DNA of 12,477 bases, from NCBI GenBank assembly GCA_003663175.1, contig QMZM01000026.1, positions 1 to 12,477 of the forward strand, given 5' to 3'. The first letter of the stretch is position 1; each line of letters opens with the position of its first letter. Shown here piece by piece: positions 7,901 through 12,477 of the stretch. The stretch comes from Candidatus Altarchaeales archaeon (GTDB lineage: Archaea > Altiarchaeota > Altiarchaeia > IMC4 > QMZM01). The notes under the pieces were generated by a model, which did not search any database, was not told the origin of the DNA, and worked only from the letters and a program-made list of their open reading frames with translations. The position numbers and the translations under genes were made by a program.

Positions 7901-8200
7901 GAATATCAGAATGATTAGAATTAGAATTGGTAATGCGATGAAGTAATAATTGAATTTCCCCAATTTATGGTATTGATAGATAAAATAGATCGAACCAAGG
8001 AACAATAACGCAAGTATTAGCATTCCAAAACCCATCATCGATTTGCCCATCATGAAGCTTAGGATAGTTACCGCAAATGTTGTAATCGAAATCAGAAATA
8101 ACGGCTCTTCAAAATGTCCCACAATATCACTAAATTTTTTTTCTCCGGGCTCGGTTTCCATCTTATTTTCCAAATCTCCTCTCTCTCGTATTGAAGTCAT
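4943..8200 (-). CDS. aglB: Archaeal oligosaccharyltransferase AglB (Stt3 family) with inserted discoidin-like domain
   Basis: AglB transfers a glycan from a polyprenyl carrier to Asn in N-x-S/T sequons at the outer membrane face. This 1085-residue protein shows the family's motifs in order: the first-loop acidic motif LDPYFF (D182), a second acidic motif CEDDALG (299-305), a TTAEQ element (504-508) matching the loop-5 TIXE/SVSE motif, and WWDYG at 676-680. A DK-type motif follows with D734 and K740. It has many membrane segments up to about residue 635, then a large outer domain. Residues about 785-890 look like a discoidin domain. The first acidic motif normally lies near residue 45, so about 140 residues with roughly four extra membrane helices precede the canonical core. 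The 8200 start overlaps uppS by 38 bases; an ATG at 8161, one base after the uppS stop and preceded by GGAGAT at 12 bases, is a realistic alternative (1072 residues). Confidence 0.93.
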   Translation of the reverse strand: MTSIRERGDLENKMETEPGEKKFSDIVGHFEEPLFLISITTFAVTILSFMMGKSMMGFGMLILALLFLGSIYFIYQYHKLGKFNYYFIALPILILIILIFLHKASLQDLSSINGILDFRDYAVFSMIFAIFIFFYALFLHEIIELRISLITAIFISALVLHVAPGISVENYGWTGKYLVALDPYFFYRQAEHIINTGHVMNREILVYPTDPPDLSRYRFFASVFMASVSLIADKFGFTLHDVAMIYAGVFASFTVLVFYLLIRDLFSDFEPYNYSAAILGAFMLMLSPAFATKAIAANCEDDALGMFLMVSSFLLFIISLRRKSFLWSIMAGFSLLLLNLTYSGYIYAIVVLGLFSFLYSLINLIHKRNCAEHIPYFIIAIAISQLHPLILHSPGKLPVFTLPPTLFLASVAVPFFSSLFLEFLRTKIMGGNEKKTKSRDKIMEKERIEMRLERFIEENITLVGISILVLTILFSATILDPIRILNLVVYTIKGARVSEIIGMTTAEQNPLCDNFRINVMGTYPSCINSLVGGNNFSGFGIAIIMGLLMIPVLIYMMVKGHSLGPIFILVWSLPMIWGVINKSQYQFVASVPIVALGSTLGLTIILRRSDLESFRIIPTFLLVAIPLFYSFSGVPLLQPFGGASLMYRAIAGDIRYWYPALEWLKTQPSDTVVLTWWDYGHWIAAVSHRTSILDNTKANRFMVQDIAKFHVLVENESDALRIARKYNATIVMIDYTMIGKAGAPHFIATSGLGGYIPFKAIGVGVKCINGGNCDRLIRGNDRDNGYAHVRIDNDTNKTGFISIDLTSEFVINKTEIDLWSIDGRGYKYRIYASIDGRDWKMIVDKTDKYYSGLQIDKFNDIKARFLKIIPISSSTGDEFRISGIRVYNPRIEGERGGYIHCQFSPRHSILKPRLRVTEDGGIEKVSNVRFFCGGFFILDFEIVGDRISKISAITSEGSVSWDSFQNVNKISILGIHSLRNVLGNALNYGSNNFIDFPTLTTLVAVPEEFSNYMITRLYLGDYLEEYKAIGLALPTIEKPRYFKLIDGFDSYDDYSFLGYVRAYRIIYPESINESISNISNKSEYM
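5528..5848 (-). other. Discoidin-like (F5/8 type C) domain inserted in AglB
   Basis: AglB residues about 785-890 follow the discoidin/F5-8C pattern: a strand FISIDLTSEFVINKTEIDLW (800-819), then YKYRIYASIDGRDWKMI (826-842, the Y-x-I-x-x-S-x-DG-x-x-W signature), then KARFLKIIP (862-870) in place of the usual ARYVRI, and a closing strand ISGIRVYNP (881-889). Flanking residues return to AglB-type sequence, with RLYLGDYLEEY near 1016-1026. The family usually binds glycans, lipid headgroups or proteins at its loop face. A carbohydrate-binding role next to a glycosyltransferase centre is attractive but inferred. Confidence 0.65.
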
Positions 8201-8846
8201 TTATTATATTAATTAGGTCATCCTTCTCAATCTCCTGCCATAATTTATTCACAAAATAGATCTCAGAATATGCAGATTGCCACAACAAGAAATTGCTTAG
8301 CCTCGACTCTGCAGTCCTTATAATAATATCGGGATAATTTCTTATCCATAAATTCCTTACTATGTTTTCTTCATTCAATTCCAAGCCATTCTCTATGACT
8401 CTACGCACGGCATTCACTATCTCTTGTCTACCACCATAGGCTATTGCGAGATTTAGGGTGAAGTCATTATAGTGCTTAGTAGATTCCCCAAGTCTTTCCA
8501 AGCTATCAACAAGTTCATTTGCAGTGTCGCTCAATTTCCTTAGATATTCAATATCGCCACATATCTTCACATGAATTCTATTCCCATGGATTCTCTCATC
8601 ATTCATTGCATTTATTGTGCGCTCCCTAAATATTCTCAGTAATGAATTTAGCTCAAAATTGCTCCTTCTCTCAATATTCTCGATGGAGAGTGTATAGATT
8701 GTAAGTTCCTTGACATTAAGGTCAATACACCACTCCAAGAAGTCGTAGAATTTATCAATTCCCATTCGATAAGCACTCTTAATATCTTTTATTCCGACCT
8801 TTCTCATATATCTCCTATTTCCGTCTGGGATGAGTCCGATATGCAT
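8163..8846 (-). CDS. uppS: Cis-prenyltransferase (undecaprenyl/dolichyl diphosphate synthase family)
   Basis: This enzyme condenses isopentenyl diphosphate units in cis to make the long polyprenyl diphosphate that becomes the glycan carrier lipid. The 227-residue protein begins directly with the catalytic motif IPDGNRR (residues 6-12, metal-binding D8). It also shows TIYTLSIENIERR (49-61), LNLAIAYGGRQE (the conserved AYGGR), and RTAESRLSNFLLWQSAYSEIYF in the C-terminal IPP-binding region. That last motif is one residue shorter than the common RTxGExR spacing; the glutamate, arginine and SNF are kept. A TATA-like box about 23-25 bases upstream of the ATG suggests a leaderless start. aglB follows immediately, overlapping by 38 bases or starting one base after the stop, so carrier synthesis and glycan transfer are probably co-expressed. 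Product chain length cannot be read from sequence. Confidence 0.93.
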   Translation of the reverse strand: MHIGLIPDGNRRYMRKVGIKDIKSAYRMGIDKFYDFLEWCIDLNVKELTIYTLSIENIERRSNFELNSLLRIFRERTINAMNDERIHGNRIHVKICGDIEYLRKLSDTANELVDSLERLGESTKHYNDFTLNLAIAYGGRQEIVNAVRRVIENGLELNEENIVRNLWIRNYPDIIIRTAESRLSNFLLWQSAYSEIYFVNKLWQEIEKDDLINIINDFNTRERRFGK

Positions 8847-8858
8847 CGTCCAATATTA

Positions 8859-8894
8859 TAATAATTATAAAAAACTCTAATAATAACTATAAAA
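8859..8894. promoter_or_regulatory. Divergent uppS/rnp3 promoter region with a 14-bp repeat
   Basis: The near-identical 14-mer TAATAAYTATAAAA occurs at 8859-8872 and 8881-8894, offset by 22 bases. The right copy contains the likely rnp3 TATA box (TATAAAA, 8888-8894), about 30 bases before the ATG at 8922. On the minus strand TTTTATAATTA within and beside the left copy is about 25 bases before the uppS ATG at 8846. Both genes would have very short leaders or none. Confidence 0.45.
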
Positions 8895-8921
8895 TTAGGA
8901 TAAAAAGTATAAAAGATAAAG

Positions 8922-9701
8922 ATGTATCGATACTACGACCTCAATGTTAGATGTGATGTGAATGATGCCGAGAATAAGATTAGAATTGCCGAGAAACTCG
9001 GATGGAATGGTATATGCTTTGTTATGGAATTCGAGAATAATAGATTTAAAGATTTTTTAGGGGATATAGATAACTTAAGGGAGAAAACGGAAATTGAAAT
9101 CTTATCTGGAGCGTTAATCTCCGCCCCCTCAACTATGAAATTGAGAAGATTGGCAAGAGATGCATTGAGATGTGCAGATTTGGTGATAGTTGATGGAGGT
9201 GATGGCAAGGTAAATAGAGCGGCATCGGAGTGCTGGGAGGTTGATATTCTTTCACATCCGGAGAAGAATGAAGAGAGAGATTTTATGAGACAAAAGAACT
9301 CTGGAATCGACCATGTTATTGCGAGATTATTGGCTGAGAAATTTATTGCAATTGAATTTAATTTTTTTGAGATTCTAAATTCAAGTGGTATGAGAAGAAG
9401 TCAGATACTTGGCAGAATGCAACAGAATGTAAGATTGGCAAGAAAATATAATGTCCCAATAATAATAACCTCCGGAGCAATTGACAAATACGATTTACGC
9501 TCCCCAAGGGATTTAATGTCATTTGGAAAATTAATCGGTATGACCGACTTGGAGGCAAAATCGTCCATATTAGAAAATCCATTAAAGATAGTTCAGAAGG
9601 CAAGGGATAGAAAGAATCCGAACATACTGATGAAGGGTCTCGAGGTAATTGAATGGGGCGGTCAGGAGAGAAGGGAAAAGAGGATGTATGGGTGGTATTA
9701 A
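8922..9701 (+). CDS. rnp3: RNase P protein component 3 (Rpp30 family)
   Basis: The 259-residue protein belongs to the archaeal/eukaryotic RNase P p30 family, a TIM-barrel-like protein that binds the catalytic RNA with Pop5 and helps mature the 5' end of tRNA. Family features are the start YYDLNVRCD (4-12), a GW pair early in the barrel (28-29), the DILSHP strand (108-113), GIDHVIARLLAEK (128-140), IAIEFNF (142-148), and NVPIIITSGAIDKYDLRSPRD (187-207). The extra tail after residue 240 is basic and aromatic (GGQERREKRMYGWY), plausible for RNA contact. Pop5, Rpp21 and Rpp29 genes are not in this window; in many archaea rnp3 lies next to pop5, which is not seen here. Start choice rests on the conserved N-terminus and the TATA box. 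Confidence 0.9.
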   Translation: MYRYYDLNVRCDVNDAENKIRIAEKLGWNGICFVMEFENNRFKDFLGDIDNLREKTEIEILSGALISAPSTMKLRRLARDALRCADLVIVDGGDGKVNRAASECWEVDILSHPEKNEERDFMRQKNSGIDHVIARLLAEKFIAIEFNFFEILNSSGMRRSQILGRMQQNVRLARKYNVPIIITSGAIDKYDLRSPRDLMSFGKLIGMTDLEAKSSILENPLKIVQKARDRKNPNILMKGLEVIEWGGQERREKRMYGWY

Positions 9702-9753
9702 TCAAATGAGTTTACTTTAATTACTCTACTAAAAGGAGATAGTCCTTGTCCCA

Positions 9754-9759
9754 TTTTTT
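9754..9759 (+). terminator. T-run terminator after rnp3
   Basis: Six T's on the + strand, 53-58 bases past the rnp3 stop codon and preceded by GTCCC, fit an archaeal intrinsic terminator. A second T6 at 9828-9833 could be a backup. Confidence 0.4.
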
Positions 9760-9847
9760 ATACATTCTATCTAATATGTGCATACATATATAAACTCGTG
9801 ATACCTCAATATTACACCTTTATTCCCTTTTTTATATAACCTCTACC

Positions 9848-9853
9848 AAAAAA
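9848..9853 (-). terminator. T-run terminator after dapB
   Basis: Six T's on the minus strand start about 15 bases after the dapB stop codon. There is no strong hairpin, as is usual for archaeal T-tract termination. Confidence 0.4.
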
Positions 9854-9867
9854 TAATAATCTCTAAA

Positions 9868-10689
9868 CTACTGCTTTTTCCTTAATCCAAGAACATCATC
9901 CATTCCATAGATTCCCCTCTTATCCTTTATAAATTCTATTGCCATTATCACACCATTTACAAATGCCATTCTTGAATGTGCTACATGCCTTATCTCAATT
10001 CTCTCACCAATTGTTCCATACAAAACGGTGTGCTCACCAACGATATCCCCCGCACGTATCGCATGAATTCCGATCTCATCCCCAGTTCTTTCCCTTAGCC
10101 CTTTTCTCCCATAAATTGAAATTTCTTCCAATTCCTTGTTTAATTTCCTTGCGATGACCTTCGCGGTCTCCATTGCAGTTCCCGATGGCGCATCCCTCTT
10201 AAAGCGATGATGCATCTCAATAATCTCTATATCATAATCATGCTTGCTCAATTTTTCTGTTAACTCTCCGACAATATCCCAGAAGACATTCACACCAATA
10301 CTCATGTTTGGCGATATCACCGCTCCTATGTTGCTCTTCTCTATATAACTCCTTAACTCGGACATCTGGGCATTACTAAAGCCGGTAGTACCTATCACCA
10401 AATTAATTCCATAATCGCAAATAATTCTCGAATTCTCAACACAGGCCTCGGGATTTGTGAAATCAACAGCAACATCTGGTTTCTTTTCCTTCAACACATT
10501 ACTTAGATTGCTACTGCCAAAAATTTCAACATCAATATCTTTAATTCCGAGCACGCCACTCAGATCCCGACCAATAAATTCGCTATCATCTCTCTCAATA
10601 ACGGCCAAAACATCGATATTTTCATCTATCGCTCTCCTCACTATCTCTCGACCCATTCTTCCGAAGCCGAGCATCACGATACTTGTCAT
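9868..10689 (-). CDS. dapB: 4-hydroxy-tetrahydrodipicolinate reductase
   Basis: DapB reduces hydroxy-tetrahydrodipicolinate with NAD(P)H in the diaminopimelate route to lysine. The 273-residue protein has the Rossmann loop GFGRMGRE (8-15), an acidic-basic pair ER at 32-33 (compatible with NADH and NADPH use), VDFTNP (75-80), GTTGF (100-104), SPNMSIGVN (126-134) and the catalytic block EMHHRFKRDAPSGTA. In that block H160/H161 correspond to the catalytic histidines, K164 to the proton donor, and DAPSGT binds substrate. All key residues are present, so it should be active. No other dap or lys gene is nearby; it stands alone between rnp3 and purE. The TATA box about 27 bases before the ATG implies a leaderless message. 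Confidence 0.95.
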   Translation of the reverse strand: MTSIVMLGFGRMGREIVRRAIDENIDVLAVIERDDSEFIGRDLSGVLGIKDIDVEIFGSSNLSNVLKEKKPDVAVDFTNPEACVENSRIICDYGINLVIGTTGFSNAQMSELRSYIEKSNIGAVISPNMSIGVNVFWDIVGELTEKLSKHDYDIEIIEMHHRFKRDAPSGTAMETAKVIARKLNKELEEISIYGRKGLRERTGDEIGIHAIRAGDIVGEHTVLYGTIGERIEIRHVAHSRMAFVNGVIMAIEFIKDKRGIYGMDDVLGLRKKQ

Positions 10690-10691
10690 TT

Positions 10692-10722
10692 TTCAATTTC
10701 GAAAATTTGAATTTTTAAATAA
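10692..10722 (-). promoter_or_regulatory. dapB promoter with imperfect palindrome
   Basis: On the minus strand an AT-rich TATA element (ATTTAAAAAT, centred near 10716) lies about 27 bases before the dapB ATG. Between box and ATG, TTCAA (10692-10696) and TTGAA (10707-10711) flank TTTCGAAA (10697-10704), an imperfect 20-bp palindrome. A repressor site here is possible but unproven. Confidence 0.4.
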
Positions 10723-10728
10723 TTAAAA

Positions 10729-10765
10729 CATAAATTCATAAATCATAATTATTCATAATCATAAA
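10729..10765. repeat. Cluster of CATAA words upstream of purE
   Basis: Five CATAA words begin at 10729, 10737, 10744, 10754 and 10760 in the 93-base divergent gap, including an 8-bp palindrome ATAATTAT (10745-10752). The purE TATA box probably lies in this cluster, giving a leader of about 10 bases or fewer. In such AT-rich DNA chance repetition is a serious alternative. Confidence 0.35.
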
Positions 10766-10782
10766 TTAAACGCAAAAACAAA

Positions 10783-11184
10783 ATGGATGTCTTGGTTATT
10801 GCTGGTAGTAAGTCCGATGTCAAGATCGTTAGTTCTGTCGAGGATGTGTTGAGGAATGAAAAGGTTGAGTATGGAGTCGAGTATTGCTCGTTTCACAGGG
10901 ACCCGGAACGCTTAAGAGAAATTGTGATGAACTCTGATGCCAAGGTATTTATCTGTATTGCGGGACTCTCGGCAGCACTTCCCGGGGCGGTTGCGGCATA
11001 TACGGAAAAGCCAGTTATCGGGGTTCCGGTTTCTGCCAAACTCAATGGATTGGATTCGTTACTAAGCATCGCACAGATGCCAAGAGGTGTGCCAGTTGCC
11101 TGTGTTGGAATTGACAATGGGGAGAATGCGGCATACTTGGCATTACGAATCCTGAATCTATTGCGAAGAGAAGAAAGTGAATAA
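10783..11184 (+). CDS. purE: PurE-family carboxyaminoimidazole ribonucleotide enzyme
   Basis: The 133-residue protein starts with the PurE strand and phosphate loop VLVIAGSKSD (3-12). It keeps the catalytic histidine in SFHRDP (H38; usually SAHRTP), and continues with AGLSAALPGAVAAYTEKPVIGVPV (60-83), LDSLLSIAQMPRGVPVA (90-106) and a C-terminal helix. PurE makes 4-carboxy-AIR in purine synthesis: class I rearranges N5-CAIR made by PurK, class II carboxylates AIR directly with CO2. The class I GAAHLPG motif reads GLSAALPG here, so the second histidine is lost and the segment leans toward the class II style. At 133 residues it is shorter than typical bacterial PurE (about 160), with trimming at the C-terminus. 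No purK or other pur gene is in the window. The AEC transporter gene follows with no gap. Confidence 0.88.
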   Translation: MDVLVIAGSKSDVKIVSSVEDVLRNEKVEYGVEYCSFHRDPERLREIVMNSDAKVFICIAGLSAALPGAVAAYTEKPVIGVPVSAKLNGLDSLLSIAQMPRGVPVACVGIDNGENAAYLALRILNLLRREESE

Positions 11185-12090
11185 ATGGAAAATGCAATTT
11201 TTGTTGTGATTCTTGTGCTGATGGGATTTCTGTTAAAACGCCTGGGAATATTTAAGAGGAGCGATGCGAATTTATTTATAAGAATTGTGTTTTATATATT
11301 TCTACCGGCAACCCTCTTCCATTCCCTAATAAAATTGGATTTAAAATTTGATCTGATAATACTTCCACTGTCTGCATCTTTCATTGCCTTAATGTGCTAT
11401 GGATTTGCATATCTCATAAAAAAATTCTTCAGTATGGATAGAAGAGAGGAGGGTATATTCTTAATAGCGTCAGGTGCTATGAATCAGGGGCTTTTTTCAT
11501 ACCCGTTCTTCCTAATTTACTTGGGTACGAAGGGTTTGAGTTATGTTGCATTCTATGACCTGGGACAGGCAATCTTGGCATTGACCCTCGGTTATTATAT
11601 TGCAACCAAGTATGGTGGGAGATCCAAGAGTTATTCGGAAGTCTTGAGGAATGTCCTGGCTTTTCCGCCACTAATTGCATTTATGTTGGCAATTTTTGTA
11701 AATTTATTCGGAATTTCAAAATTTCTTGGAGCGATGATTCCATTTATTGAGATGCTTCACAACTGCACAACCCCATTAATTATGCTCTCCCTTGGAATAT
11801 TTCTCGAATTTGAGAATTTGAGTATAAATCTGAAGCCAATATTTGGTGTTTTATTCATAAGATTTGTATTTTCCTTGGGTGTTGCACTCCTCCTAGTTAA
11901 TCTTCTGAATTTGGGTTATATGGAGAAGATAACCATACTTATAGCATCATCAGTACCATCGGCAATGCTCACTCTCGTTTATGCAGTTGAAGAAGAACTC
12001 GATGTCGAGTTTACCACTCTCTTATTATCGATCGGGATCTGTATAGGGCTCATTTATATTCCAATCCTATTTTCAATCCTTATCGACTAA
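11185..12090 (+). CDS. AEC (auxin efflux carrier) family membrane transporter
   Basis: The 301-residue protein is almost entirely hydrophobic, with about ten membrane segments (for example 2-18, 34-46, 57-79, 90-112, 122-140, 157-175, 190-206, 219-242, 248-268 and 278-299). Two five-helix halves are separated by the hydrophilic stretch around 141-152. The conserved helix-break motif GAMNQGLFSYPF (97-108) matches the N-x-G-x-x-x-P element of the AEC family. Relatives move organic anions, amino acids or other small solutes; the substrate here cannot be told. The ATG follows the purE stop codon directly, so translation is probably coupled, but a purine link is only suggested by position. The 3' end overlaps the convergent dph6 gene by 18 bases. 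Confidence 0.85.
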   Translation: MENAIFVVILVLMGFLLKRLGIFKRSDANLFIRIVFYIFLPATLFHSLIKLDLKFDLIILPLSASFIALMCYGFAYLIKKFFSMDRREEGIFLIASGAMNQGLFSYPFFLIYLGTKGLSYVAFYDLGQAILALTLGYYIATKYGGRSKSYSEVLRNVLAFPPLIAFMLAIFVNLFGISKFLGAMIPFIEMLHNCTTPLIMLSLGIFLEFENLSINLKPIFGVLFIRFVFSLGVALLLVNLLNLGYMEKITILIASSVPSAMLTLVYAVEEELDVEFTTLLLSIGICIGLIYIPILFSILID

Positions 12091-12477
12091 TTCTAAATCC
12101 TCGATGATTAATTCGCCACGAATCTTATGCCACACTCTTTTACTCCTCAATATCCTCAGTTTTTTCTTGAATATTGGACCATCGATGACGAGAGTTTCGT
12201 ATTCGCCGCCCTCGCCTCCAATATTAATCCCGAATCTCTCACTTAATTTCCTCAGTTCATTAATCGTTTCCATATCCAATCTCCTACCAAGCCAATCCTC
12301 GCTCAGACCTTCCGCATAAACCCCAGTTATTATGATCTCAAAACCAGAATCTATTGCCTCTCTCATAAGAAATTCATGACCTCTTTGCCAATAGGGGGCA
12401 TACATTCTCAAATCCAGATCCGCACAAATCTTTGAAATTATGTTGTATTGGTAATTCGATTTCACAACCCCGACTAC
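12073..12477 (-). CDS. dph6: Diphthine-ammonia ligase, C-terminal part (runs off the window)
   Basis: The 134 visible codons are the C-terminal part of a Dph6/COG2102 ATP-pyrophosphatase. This enzyme amidates diphthine on elongation factor 2 in the last step of diphthamide synthesis. Recognisable segments are SNYQYNIISKICADLDL and YAPYWQR near the visible start, then IIITGVYAEGLSEDWLGR and GEGGEYETLVIDGPIF. The reading frame stays open to the right edge, so the gene continues beyond 12477. The GTG at 12465 is internal and not the real start. The N-terminal PP-loop (SGGKDS type) must lie outside the window; the family is usually about 220-240 residues. It is tail to tail with the AEC gene and overlaps it by 18 bases. 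Confidence 0.9.
   Translation of the reverse strand, partial: VVGVVKSNYQYNIISKICADLDLRMYAPYWQRGHEFLMREAIDSGFEIIITGVYAEGLSEDWLGRRLDMETINELRKLSERFGINIGGEGGEYETLVIDGPIFKKKLRILRSKRVWHKIRGELIIEDLELVDKD

Larger units (their letters stand above)
9702..9867. other. Convergent intergenic region between rnp3 and dapB
   Basis: This 166-base AT-rich gap is the longest without a gene. It has T-tracts in both orientations: 9754-9759 and 9828-9833 on the + strand, and six A's at 9848-9853 that read as T's for dapB. It also has a short inverted repeat, ATATGT (9774-9779) and ACATAT (9784-9789). I see no tRNA-like fold, no C/D box pair and no credible ORF. Confidence 0.6.

Noticed and set aside
9358..9705. 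115-codon open frame opposite rnp3
   Set aside because: Composition is that of an antisense shadow, with no recognisable domain. The + strand encodes a full RNase P p30 protein.
12073..12465. Treating the GTG at 12465 as the true start of the last gene
   Set aside because: The frame stays open upstream with VVGV-type family sequence, and the ATP-binding half of Dph6 is missing, so the gene continues outside the window.
1..12477. A mobile element, CRISPR array or defence island
   Set aside because: No transposase, integrase, Cas, nuclease-ATPase or toxin-antitoxin gene and no long or regularly spaced repeats were seen. Gene content is mainly housekeeping.

Overview
The window looks like a compact, AT-rich stretch of archaeal chromosome. 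Archaeal marks are an AglB/Stt3 oligosaccharyltransferase, the RNase P protein Rnp3 (Rpp30), an archaemetzincin, a diphthamide-synthesis ATPase (Dph6), a roadblock/LC7 protein, an AbrB-PhoU fusion and TATA boxes 24-31 bases ahead of several start codons. A radical-SAM NrdG-type activase suggests anaerobic capacity. Arginine is mostly AGA/AGG and isoleucine often ATA. I infer a euryarchaeal lineage, possibly near Thermoplasmata, with low confidence. I see no insertion sequence, CRISPR array, tRNA, rRNA or phage gene. No gene-free gap exceeds 170 bases.

Layout. (1) Positions 1-1719, + strand: a three-gene cluster of AbrB-PhoU regulator, Cys-rich DUF3795 protein and archaemetzincin, packed with a 2-base gap and an 11-base overlap, behind a promoter with short repeats. 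(2) 1726-2466, - strand: NrdG-like radical-SAM activase, divergent from (3) 2552-4474, + strand: a BatA-type von Willebrand A membrane protein. (4) 4469-4855, - strand: a roadblock/LC7 protein whose stop codon interlocks with that of the vWA gene. (5) 4943-8846, - strand: a cis-prenyltransferase followed by aglB, so the polyprenyl carrier enzyme and the oligosaccharyltransferase that uses such a carrier form one transcription unit. (6) 8922-9701, + strand: rnp3. (7) 9868-10689, - strand: dapB. (8) 10783-12090, + strand: purE and, with no intergenic base, an AEC-family transporter. (9) 12073-12477, - strand: the 3' part of dph6, running off the right edge.

Together these are mostly housekeeping functions: protein N-glycosylation, tRNA processing, lysine/DAP synthesis, purine synthesis, translation-factor modification, and possible phosphate or metal regulation. 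The most unusual item is the AglB. It appears to carry a discoidin-like (F5/8 type C) domain inserted in its extracytoplasmic part, just after the catalytic DK-type motif, and a long extra membrane region at its N-terminus. Secondary points are a PurE whose active-site signature departs from class I, and several repeat-containing divergent promoters. I did not find a clearly new multi-gene defence or mobile system.
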